This document shows positions 1-5,388 of a stretch of DNA of 6,563 nucleotides, piece by piece (position 1 is the stretch's first letter; the number at the start of each line of letters is the position of its first letter). The position numbers and the translations under genes are program-made. The stretch is from assembly GCA_030951095.1 (NCBI GenBank), contig JAUZQI010000032.1:1-6563 (forward strand), in the 5' to 3' direction. Origin of the DNA: Mariprofundus sp. (GTDB taxonomy: Bacteria; Pseudomonadota; Zetaproteobacteria; Mariprofundales; Mariprofundaceae). The notes beneath the pieces are model-generated. The model ran no database searches, was not told where the DNA came from, and saw nothing but the letters and a program-made list of their open reading frames with translations.

Positions 1-345
1 ACAAGGTTGTGGCTTTCCGGCTACGGTGTTGTGCGTGTCAACAGTGTTGAGCTGATTCCGCTTACATCCGGATTCAATATCGCGGTCAGCCCGGCTGGCA
101 CAGATCAGGTTCGCGTGCGCATTGTGCCGTGGATGAAGCGGATTTCAGGGGGGAGGCATCGTCAACATGACGGGGTGATTGAAATTGCCGGAGCCAAAAC
201 TGAAATGGTTATTCCAGTTGATGAGTCTGTGACGATTGCAGCATCGAATCAGGAGGCTAAAAAGCTCGGTGCTGCATTATTGTCAAGGTCTGCCAGCATC
301 ACGAAGCACCAGTTTATCATGCACTTGCGTGTCATAAAAAACTAA
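1..345 (+). CDS. C-terminal part of an unidentified protein, possibly secretin-like
   Basis: The frame is open from the first base, so the gene starts left of the window; the TTG at 7 is in frame but need not be a start. About 114 residues are visible, ending at the TAA at 343-345. The segment alternates hydrophobic residues as beta strands do. It contains a stretch reading GFNIAVSPAGTDQVRVRIVP, then a T-x-M-V-I-P-V-x-E-S-V-T-I run and a final hydrophobic strand (FIMHLRVI). Strand 'xPxxxxDxVxxxIxP', then 'TxxxxPxxxxVxI', then a closing strand is the kind of pattern seen in the C-terminal beta domain of type II/III secretion secretin-like proteins. That link is my inference from pattern only, since no diagnostic motif is visible. 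It could equally be another beta-rich envelope protein. The stop codon overlaps that of the convergent EF-hand gene. Confidence 0.55.
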   Translation, partial: TRLWLSGYGVVRVNSVELIPLTSGFNIAVSPAGTDQVRVRIVPWMKRISGGRHRQHDGVIEIAGAKTEMVIPVDESVTIAASNQEAKKLGAALLSRSASITKHQFIMHLRVIKN

Positions 346-626
346 CGATTCAGGCGATACCACTTTGCTTTTTCCTGTCGCCAGAATGCACGATATTCTG
401 CATCAGTGACGGCACCATCACGATTGGCATCCATTTTTCTAAACCTGGTTCGAGCGCGCCGGTCCACCATGGCTTTGTATTCGCCATAGGACACGCTGTC
501 GGAGTTGTTGGTGTCGAGTTCCATAAAAGCATCGGCGATTTTGTCCGTGGCAGATTTGGGTGCTGCCAGGGCTGGAGAAATCATTATGCCAAATAGTAAG
601 ATCACCCCAAACAGTCGAACTATCAT
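342..626 (-). CDS. Small exported EF-hand calcium-binding protein
   Basis: The protein is 94 residues from the ATG at 626-624. It opens with a cleavable signal peptide: M-I-V-R, a hydrophobic core of about 15 residues, then SPALA with cleavage expected after Ala21 or Ala22, so it should act in the periplasm or outside. The mature part is almost wholly a pair of EF-hand loops. Loop 1 is at residues 38-49 (DTNNSDSVSYGE) and loop 2 at 66-77 (DANRDGAVTDAE), both with acidic or polar ligands at positions 1, 3, 5, 9 and Glu at 12. Loop 1 has Asp instead of the usual Gly at position 6. The C-terminal tail is basic and aromatic (FWRQEKAKWYRLNR). I chose this start because the frame upstream has only a TTG 11 codons earlier, while this ATG has GGGGTG four bases before it and begins the signal peptide directly. 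The partner is unknown; calcium sensing or buffering is inferred from family. Confidence 0.83.
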   Translation of the reverse strand: MIVRLFGVILLFGIMISPALAAPKSATDKIADAFMELDTNNSDSVSYGEYKAMVDRRARTRFRKMDANRDGAVTDAEYRAFWRQEKAKWYRLNR

Positions 627-630
627 GATC

Positions 631-635
631 ACCCC
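631..635 (-). promoter_or_regulatory. Ribosome binding site of the EF-hand gene
   Basis: GGGGT on the minus strand sits 4 bases before the ATG at 626. It is G-rich rather than a textbook AGGAGG, and it decides for this ATG over the TTG 11 codons upstream. Confidence 0.45.
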
Positions 636-703
636 GCATGCATAATGATAAAGTTGCAAAAAACCCGTCCATGAACCCGATGATGATTTTTACGAAGCCA
701 CCA

Positions 704-709
704 TATATT
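704..709 (+). promoter_or_regulatory. Possible -10 box for thyA-folA
   Basis: TATATT lies 74 bases before the thyA start. No good -35 hexamer is found at the usual distance, so this is only a candidate. A short inverted repeat follows at 711-726 (CTGTC, six bases, GACAG), which could be an operator or a 5'-leader stem. Confidence 0.2.
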
Positions 710-773
710 GCTGTCTCAGACGACAGACGGCATCATATCCGAGTTGAATTCGAATCACCACTACACATTGGGC

Positions 774-780
774 GAGAGGG
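774..780 (+). promoter_or_regulatory. Ribosome binding site of thyA
   Basis: GAGAGGG ends three bases before the ATG at 784. It supports this start, which also matches the usual N-terminus of the family (MKAYLDLM, as in MKQYLELM of E. coli). Confidence 0.6.
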
Positions 781-783
781 AAT

Positions 784-1617
784 ATGAAGGCCTATCTAGA
801 TTTAATGCGCCATGTGCGCGACCACGGCACACAAAAAGGAGATCGAACCGGCACCGGTACCCAATCGGTATTCGGTTATCAAATGCGTTTTGATTTATCC
901 GCAGGATTTCCGCTCGTTACAACTAAAAAAATGCACCTGAAATCTATTATCCATGAACTGTTGTGGTTTCTGCAGGGCGATACCAATACGAGATATCTGA
1001 CCGAGAACGGGGTCAGGATATGGAACGAATGGGCCACCGAGGATGGGTCGTTAGGACCTGTGTACGGATTCCAGTGGCGTAACTGGCCGACTCCGGACGG
1101 CAAGCTTGTCGATCAGATTGCCGATGTCGTGGAGCAAATCAAAAGCAAACCCGATTCCCGCCGTCTGATTGTGTCTGCCTGGAATGTGGCCGATTTGCCT
1201 GATGAATCCATCAGCCCGCAGGAAAACGTGCTGAACGGAAAAATGGCACTGGCTCCCTGCCATGCCTTTTTCCAGTTTTATGTCGCCGATGGCAAGCTTT
1301 CCTGTCAGCTCTACCAGCGCAGCGCTGATATTTTCCTCGGCGTACCATTTAATATCGCCAGCTATGCTTTGCTGACCATGATGATTGCTCAGATTTGCGA
1401 GTTGGAGGTCGGTGATTTCGTACACACATTTGGCGATGCACACTTGTATTCCAACCATTCAAAGCAGGTTAAAACGCTACTGGACCGTGAACCATTTACT
1501 CTGCCGACGATTCACATCAATCCGAATATAAAAAATATTTTCGATTTTACATTTGAAGATTTCGAGTTGGAAGGTTACGAATGTCATCCCGGCATCCGAG
1601 CGCCGATTGCGATTTAA
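784..1617 (+). CDS. thyA: Thymidylate synthase ThyA
   Basis: Converts dUMP and methylene-tetrahydrofolate to dTMP and dihydrofolate in the cytoplasm. The 277 residues align end to end with E. coli ThyA (264 residues). Visible landmarks are DRTGTGT (20-26, with the dUMP phosphate Arg21), [12 protein letters not shown] (57-68, with Glu58), GPVYGFQWR (91-99), PDSRR (123-127), the nucleophile Cys159 in [28 protein letters not shown] (175-190, with Arg179, Asp182 and Asn190), HLYSNH (220-225) and the terminal [10 protein letters not shown]. The whole length difference from E. coli is one insertion of about 13 residues ([13 protein letters not shown], roughly 139-152) just before the active-site cysteine loop. 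I recall a similar insert in other bacterial ThyA proteins, so it looks like a subfamily trait. folA follows 15 bp downstream and recycles the dihydrofolate product, so the two are very probably one transcript. Confidence 0.98.
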   Translation: MKAYLDLMRHVRDHGTQKGDRTGTGTQSVFGYQMRFDLSAGFPLVTTKKMHLKSIIHELLWFLQGDTNTRYLTENGVRIWNEWATEDGSLGPVYGFQWRNWPTPDGKLVDQIADVVEQIKSKPDSRRLIVSAWNVADLPDESISPQENVLNGKMALAPCHAFFQFYVADGKLSCQLYQRSADIFLGVPFNIASYALLTMMIAQICELEVGDFVHTFGDAHLYSNHSKQVKTLLDREPFTLPTIHINPNIKNIFDFTFEDFELEGYECHPGIRAPIAI

Positions 1618-1632
1618 CTGGCACCAGCTTCC

Positions 1633-2130
1633 ATGAGCAACGATACCGTACTCTCCCTGATCTGGGCCATGGACATTAACGGCCTGATTGGGCGTGATAA
1701 TACACTGCCGTGGAAGCTTCCGGCTGATATGGCATGGTTCAAAAAAAGCACCATGGGTAAACCGATTCTGATGGGGCGCAAAACATTGGCGTCGATTGGG
1801 CGGCCATTACCGGGCCGCACCAACCTGATTCTGACCCGGCAAACGGACTTGCAAGTCGAGGGCTGCACGGTTGTTCATTCGCTGGATGCAGCCAAACAAG
1901 CGGTGCCGGATGCCGATGAAATCATGGTGATGGGTGGTGCTGAAATTTATGCCCTGTTGTTCGATCAGGCTGATCGTTTATACATCACCGAAATTGACGC
2001 TACATTTGAAGGGGATACATGGTTCCCTAATTCCGATCGGAGCCAGTGGAAGGAAACGTTCCGGGCATCCCACCAGCCGGATCAGAACAACACTTATCCT
2101 TATGCGTTTATCATCATGGAAAGGAAATAA
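1633..2130 (+). CDS. folA: Dihydrofolate reductase FolA
   Basis: Reduces dihydrofolate to tetrahydrofolate with NADPH, completing the cycle that ThyA drives. The 165 residues are close to the family's usual length of about 160. The order of motifs is standard: a first strand SLIWAM, the Met20-loop region NGLIGRDNTLPWKLPAD with the catalytic Asp at 32, GRKTLASIGRPLPGR (48-62) for NADPH and folate contacts, MVMGGAEIY (98-106) with the cofactor-binding Gly-Gly pair, and the C-terminal strands ending in FIIMERK. Trp at position 11, where E. coli has Ala6, is a visible difference near the pocket; its effect cannot be judged here. The ATG at 1633 has no clear Shine-Dalgarno sequence, consistent with translation coupled to thyA 15 bp upstream. 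It ends 4 bp from the convergent Bax-like gene, and I see no GC-rich stem with a T-run between them. Confidence 0.97.
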   Translation: MSNDTVLSLIWAMDINGLIGRDNTLPWKLPADMAWFKKSTMGKPILMGRKTLASIGRPLPGRTNLILTRQTDLQVEGCTVVHSLDAAKQAVPDADEIMVMGGAEIYALLFDQADRLYITEIDATFEGDTWFPNSDRSQWKETFRASHQPDQNNTYPYAFIIMERK

Positions 2131-2134
2131 CCCG

Positions 2135-2908
2135 TTAACTGCTCTGAATCAGCGACCGGTTGCTGCGAATCATGGATTGAATGATTCTGACATAGGCCAT
2201 GCCGCGTTCTGAATATGATTTCAGGCCAACGACCAGCACTTCAGCATTCAGGGGGCGTTTGTGAACGCGCAGGTTCTGGCGGATATTACGGAACCCGGCA
2301 TAGGCACGTGTGGTGTTGATGTTGTGCATATAGGCACGTACCGAATGGTTTGCGTTATCAAACTGTTGCACTTCGTGTGTTGCGCCGGAAATGCGGTGCT
2401 TTGGCACAATGCCGCAGCCTTTCTGATAACACCATTGGCCAAAATAATTGTTTCCCTGTTGCGCGAAGCGGGATGTGCCCCAGGCTGATTCGTTGGCAGC
2501 CTGTACCAGTGCCATTTCAACCGGAATAATATCCACACGGGCCTGCAATGTTTGCCAGTTTGAGGAAGATGGCTGCCCTGTGATGGCAAGGCCGTATTCC
2601 GAAGCCAGTTGCGTTAACCAGGCCAGATCCCTGCCGCTTAACCGGGATTCCGATTTCAGGCGTAATAGTTTTTTACGTTGCTGTAAAATATGCGCATTCT
2701 CGGATTCAATGACCGGTTTAAGAAATGTGAAAAACTGCTGTTTCTTTTGTTGAGCACTATTATCGGGTGCTGCTGTGCTGAGGGTGTTCGTCTGTGCAGA
2801 ATGATTGCTTGTCGAACAGGATGACAACAGGAACATGCCTGAAAGCCAGATCATCATGCTGAACAGGGTGGGTGAAATCAGTGTTGGGTTGAATCTCTGT
2901 ATATACAT
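2135..2908 (-). CDS. Bax-like glucosaminidase lipoprotein
   Basis: The predicted protein is 257 residues from the ATG at 2908-2906. It starts with a hydrophobic signal ending in a lipobox, LLSSC, with Cys31 as the lipidated residue, so it is probably anchored in the outer membrane facing the cell wall. A Ser/Thr/Gln-rich linker and a basic helical stretch (about residues 50-90) follow. The C-terminal domain (about 125-250) is of the glucosaminidase type shared by E. coli Bax and FlgJ: EMALVQAANESAWGTSRFA holds the expected catalytic Glu140, then NNYFGQWCY and GCGIVP with two cysteines, and later SVRAYMHNINT. By family it should cut N-acetylglucosaminyl bonds in peptidoglycan. The lack of any flagellar context favours Bax over FlgJ. 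An AGGG eight bases before the ATG supports the start. The frame runs 39 codons further upstream, but that would put residues before the signal and run into srkA. Confidence 0.88.
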   Translation of the reverse strand: MYIQRFNPTLISPTLFSMMIWLSGMFLLSSCSTSNHSAQTNTLSTAAPDNSAQQKKQQFFTFLKPVIESENAHILQQRKKLLRLKSESRLSGRDLAWLTQLASEYGLAITGQPSSSNWQTLQARVDIIPVEMALVQAANESAWGTSRFAQQGNNYFGQWCYQKGCGIVPKHRISGATHEVQQFDNANHSVRAYMHNINTTRAYAGFRNIRQNLRVHKRPLNAEVLVVGLKSYSERGMAYVRIIQSMIRSNRSLIQSS

Positions 2909-3002
2909 GAGTCGAACCCTGCGTTTCAATCCGAGCCATTCCGTGACTGGCAACACAATGCACAAAGCGGACAAATGGCACTGTTCCCGATACGCTTTCG
3001 GC
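2909..3002. promoter_or_regulatory. Divergent control region between the Bax-like gene and srkA
   Basis: This 94-bp gap lies between two start codons facing away from each other, so both promoters must sit here or just inside the opposite gene. On the minus strand TTGCCA (2956-2951) is a fair -35 candidate, but the hexamer 17 bases on is poor. No convincing -10 box is seen for srkA. No strong palindrome stands out. Confidence 0.35.
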
Positions 3003-3992
3003 ATGCATGTATCGAAGCAAGCCACCTCATTTTACGATCTTGGCCCTGAACAGGTGTTACAGGCAGTTGAAAGCCTCGGCTTTGCCTGCGACGGACATCA
3101 ACTGGCTCTGAACTCCTACGAAAACCGCGTGTATCAGGTGGGCATCGAAGATAGCGAGGCTATTGTGGCCAAGTTTTATCGACCAAAACGCTGGAGTGAT
3201 GCCGCTATCCTCGAAGAGCATGAATTTACCCTGGAACTGGATACTTTGGATATTCCTGTTGTGCCGCCGCTGCTAATTCACGACAGCACGTTACACCATT
3301 TTCAGTCTTATCGTTTTTCTCTGTATCCGCTAAAAGCTGGGCGTGCGCCTGATCTGGAGTGCAAGGAACATCTGGAGCAGCTTGGTCGTTTTATCGGACG
3401 TATTCATGCGCTGGGAGCAACCGCAGATTTTGAGCACCGGCCTCAACTGGATGTGCATACCTTTGGCGATGATTCATATGAATTCCTGATGGAGAACGGC
3501 TTTATTCCGTTGGAGTTGGAAAAAGCCTACGAAACACTGGCTGAGGATTTGCTCGATACGATTGAAGATCGCTTCAAGCGTTTCAATCCGCAACGGATTC
3601 GCCTGCACGGGGATGGCCACCCCGGCAATATCCTGTGGAAACACAATGCGCCCTATATTCTCGATTTCGACGACGCTCGCATGGGGCCCGCCGTGCAGGA
3701 TTTATGGATGTTCCTCTCGGGGGATCGCCAGAATCAGTTGACCACACTGGATACGCTGCTTACCGCATATAGCCAGTTTTATGATTTCGATTGCCGTGAA
3801 TTATCCCTGATCGAACCGCTGCGCACCCTGCGCATGATGCATCATTCAGCCTGGCTGGCCGAGAGGTGGGAAGATCCTGCTTTCAAGCGTTCTTTTCCGT
3901 GGTTCAATAGCCAGCAATACTGGGAGGAGCACATCCTCACACTTAAGGAACAGGCTGCTGCCATGCAGGAGGAGCCATTGCAATGGCAGTGA
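3003..3992 (+). CDS. srkA: Stress response kinase A (SrkA/YihE/RdoA family)
   Basis: A cytoplasmic protein kinase of the APH/choline-kinase-like fold; in E. coli it counters stress-induced cell death and is linked to the Cpx envelope response. The 329 residues match E. coli SrkA (328) along the whole length. Motifs seen are LNSYENRVYQ (36-45) and VAKFYRPKRWSD (55-66, with the ATP-site Lys57), EEHEF (71-75), the catalytic loop LHGDGHPGNILW (201-212, with Asp204 and Asn209), the metal-binding DFDDARMGPAVQDLWM (221-236, with Asp221), and the late SLIEPLRTLRMMHHSAWLAERW. I chose the ATG at 3003 because it gives the family length; the frame stays open 66 codons upstream into the Bax-like gene and an ATG at 2958 is also possible. 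No good ribosome binding site precedes either. It is divergent from an envelope hydrolase, which fits an envelope-stress theme but does not prove one. Confidence 0.93.
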   Translation: MHVSKQATSFYDLGPEQVLQAVESLGFACDGHQLALNSYENRVYQVGIEDSEAIVAKFYRPKRWSDAAILEEHEFTLELDTLDIPVVPPLLIHDSTLHHFQSYRFSLYPLKAGRAPDLECKEHLEQLGRFIGRIHALGATADFEHRPQLDVHTFGDDSYEFLMENGFIPLELEKAYETLAEDLLDTIEDRFKRFNPQRIRLHGDGHPGNILWKHNAPYILDFDDARMGPAVQDLWMFLSGDRQNQLTTLDTLLTAYSQFYDFDCRELSLIEPLRTLRMMHHSAWLAERWEDPAFKRSFPWFNSQQYWEEHILTLKEQAAAMQEEPLQWQ

Positions 3993-4019
3993 AAACTGTG
4001 ACCAATCTTACCATCTATT

Positions 4020-4155
4020 ATGGTTAAATGTGACCACCTGAAAGGGGCGCAAATCGACCGGAAATGTCAGTTGCCCAACTGAATGGGTTCGGTCATTTCA
4101 ATAGTTATGTATTATGTCACCGGAATTCTGTTATGTATTATGTCACCGGAATTCT
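4020..4155. mobile_element. Possible remnant of an insertion-element end
   Basis: The block holds three copies of ACCGGAA in the same orientation (4057-4063, 4119-4125, 4145-4151), the last two inside a perfect tandem repeat. Repeated short sites of this sort near a terminus are what IS21-family elements use for transposase binding, and I have a loose recollection of TCACCGGAAT-like repeats in such ends. No transposase gene, matching inverted end or target duplication is visible, so this is a hypothesis drawn from pattern and from its place at a composition change. Confidence 0.3.
4104..4155 (+). repeat. Perfect 26-bp tandem duplication
   Basis: Two identical 26-base units, 4104-4129 and 4130-4155, lie head to tail without a mismatch. 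Each begins GTTATGTATTATG and ends CACCGGAATTCT. The duplication lies in non-coding DNA. Confidence 0.97.
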
Positions 4156-4268
4156 AAAAAAGAAATTTAAATTAATTATTTCTTCTTGTACTAGTTATTT
4201 TTCAAGCAACTCGACTTATACATTTCAAGTAGTAATCTACAAAAAACTGCCTTTTCTCACTGTTGCAC

Positions 4269-4280
4269 TTCAAATTTGAA
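4269..4280. repeat. Perfect 12-bp palindrome
   Basis: TTCAAATTTGAA reads the same on both strands. It lies in AT-rich DNA about 240 bases upstream of the cytidylyltransferase start. It could be a regulator site, but such palindromes also arise by chance in AT-rich sequence. Confidence 0.3.
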
Positions 4281-4481
4281 TGTAGCCTGACTTTCGCTTC
4301 CTTACAAAACTATAGATGGACTTTGCGCGATGTGAGTGTCATGCTATCAGCGTACTGCTATTTAGCAGCAGGGTTTGCTTGGCATCCACCCACTGCTCAA
4401 GTCTCTACTGTTATTTTTTCTTAATGTAGATATTTGCTTGGTAATTCGCGAAGCAGCAGATTCGATTTGCCTCCAACACTG

Positions 4482-4487
4482 TATACT
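4482..4487 (+). promoter_or_regulatory. Possible -10 box of the cytidylyltransferase operon
   Basis: TATACT matches the -10 consensus at five of six positions and lies 34 bases before the TTG start. No convincing -35 hexamer is found 16-18 bases upstream, so an activator may be needed or the true promoter may be elsewhere. Confidence 0.3.
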
Positions 4488-4508
4488 TTTAGATACTGAA
4501 CAATTAAA

Positions 4509-4515
4509 GGAAGGA
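4509..4515 (+). promoter_or_regulatory. Strong ribosome binding site fixing a TTG start
   Basis: GGAAGGA is followed by a six-base spacer and then TTG at 4522. It is the clearest Shine-Dalgarno in the window and the main reason to place the cytidylyltransferase start at a non-ATG codon. Confidence 0.75.
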
Positions 4516-4521
4516 TTAAAT

Positions 4522-5388
4522 TTGAAACATTTCTCCTCGCATGTAGGACATGTGACCACAGCACTACTTCTTGCAGCCGGAACAGGCTCCCGCCTATACC
4601 CCTTAACTCAGAATGCCCCAAAATGCCTGACCATCGTTAATGGTAAGTCCATGCTTGAACGGATGGTCTCCAATCTAAAACAAAACGGTTTCAAACGGCT
4701 CGTCGTGGTTACAGGACATCTGGAAAATCATATAAGGGATTTTCTTGGAAATCAGGCGGGTGACATGCAAATCGAGTATGTTTTCAGTCCCAGATACAAT
4801 ACGACCAATAATATTTATTCTCTCTGGATGGTGCGTAATCTTATCAGTGAGCCATTTTTGCTGCTCGAAAGTGACCTTGTTTTTGATGAATCACTTCTGG
4901 GTGCCATGCTGTATCCTGACAGAATCGCTGTCGCAAAGATGCAGCCTTGGATGAATGGGACATGTGTAACAATCAATCAATCCCAACAAGTTAAAGCATT
5001 TTTGGCGGGCAACGCAGACTCCTTTGGTGAAATCAAATACAAGACTGTTAATATTTACAGCATTTCACTGAACTCTTGGCATGAAATGGTGAAAAGATTA
5101 GACGAGCATATTTCAGATGGCAAAGTAAATGACTATTACGAAACCATATTTGCGGAAATGATTGCTGATGGCAGCATCTCTTTTGAAAGTGTCTCTTTTG
5201 ACGGCAAACCATGGTATGAAATAGACACTCTTGAAGATCTGGCAAAGGCTGAGAAACTATTTTCATCAGACAATTACAGGACAATGAAAACGGTTACTCC
5301 TTTAGGCCCCGTTTTTCCTGACGTGCCATTAATCGATGCCGCAATCCCCGCACTAAAAGCAACAGTAGCCTTAAATGTTGCAAAATAG
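4522..5388 (+). CDS. LicC/PntC-like cytidylyltransferase (phosphocholine or aminoethylphosphonate activating)
   Basis: The predicted protein is 288 residues from a TTG start. It is a soluble sugar-nucleotidyltransferase-fold enzyme that should join a small phosphorylated headgroup to CMP. The signature LLLAAGTGSRLYPLT (15-29) followed by PKCL (Lys34) is the nucleotide-binding loop. NTTNNIYSLWM (93-103), LLESD (114-118, with Asp118 as likely metal ligand), MNGTCVTIN, YKTVNIY (173-179), NDYYE (203-207) and WYEIDTLEDL (231-240, with Asp235) follow the order expected in LicC (phosphocholine) and PntC (2-aminoethylphosphonate) enzymes. I favour PntC because the next gene matches the aminotransferase half of a known PntC-transaminase fusion, but the sequence alone does not settle the substrate. 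The frame stays open 49 codons upstream; that part resembles no family and is probably untranslated. The last 40 or so residues (from about 248) lie beyond the catalytic core and may be a relic linker. Codon use is more AT-rich than in srkA. Confidence 0.85.
   Translation: MKHFSSHVGHVTTALLLAAGTGSRLYPLTQNAPKCLTIVNGKSMLERMVSNLKQNGFKRLVVVTGHLENHIRDFLGNQAGDMQIEYVFSPRYNTTNNIYSLWMVRNLISEPFLLLESDLVFDESLLGAMLYPDRIAVAKMQPWMNGTCVTINQSQQVKAFLAGNADSFGEIKYKTVNIYSISLNSWHEMVKRLDEHISDGKVNDYYETIFAEMIADGSISFESVSFDGKPWYEIDTLEDLAKAEKLFSSDNYRTMKTVTPLGPVFPDVPLIDAAIPALKATVALNVAK

Larger units (their letters stand above)
3993..4521. other. Long non-coding stretch with repeats, likely a junction of two DNA segments
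   Basis: The 529 bp between srkA and the cytidylyltransferase contain no gene I can support. The first part (to about 4155) holds ACCGGAA three times and a tandem duplication. From 4156 to 4280 it is strongly AT-rich and ends in a 12-bp palindrome. From 4281 to 4480 I see only a small stem (CTGCT, four bases, AGCAG, 4355-4368) with no following T-run. The last 40 bases hold a possible -10 box and a good ribosome binding site. No factor-independent terminator for srkA is obvious. Confidence 0.6.

Noticed and set aside
1051..1458. Minus-strand open frame of 135 codons
   Set aside because: It lies wholly inside thyA on the other strand; thyA is certain from catalytic motifs, so this is a shadow frame.
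2150..2165. Stem CAGCGACC/GGTTGCTG as a terminator for folA or the Bax-like gene
   Set aside because: It has no room for a loop, includes a G-T pair and no T-run follows on either strand; it lies inside the end of the Bax-like coding region.
2805..3002. Longer N-terminus for SrkA, from 2805 or 2958
   Set aside because: These extend beyond the family's usual start, and the ATG at 3003 gives 329 residues against 328 in E. coli. The 2958 start cannot be fully excluded.
2909..3025. Longer N-terminus for the Bax-like protein, from 3025
   Set aside because: It would place 39 residues before the lipoprotein signal and overlap the srkA start; the ATG at 2908 has an AGGG at good distance.
4160..4184. 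Inverted repeat AAGAAAT ... ATTTCTT as a terminator
   Set aside because: The stem is all but free of G and C, the spacer is 11 bases and no T-run follows; in DNA this AT-rich such arms are expected by chance.
4064..4279. Open frame of 71 codons in the gap after srkA
   Set aside because: It runs across the tandem repeat and AT-rich DNA, the product is low in complexity with no family resemblance, and no ribosome binding site precedes it.
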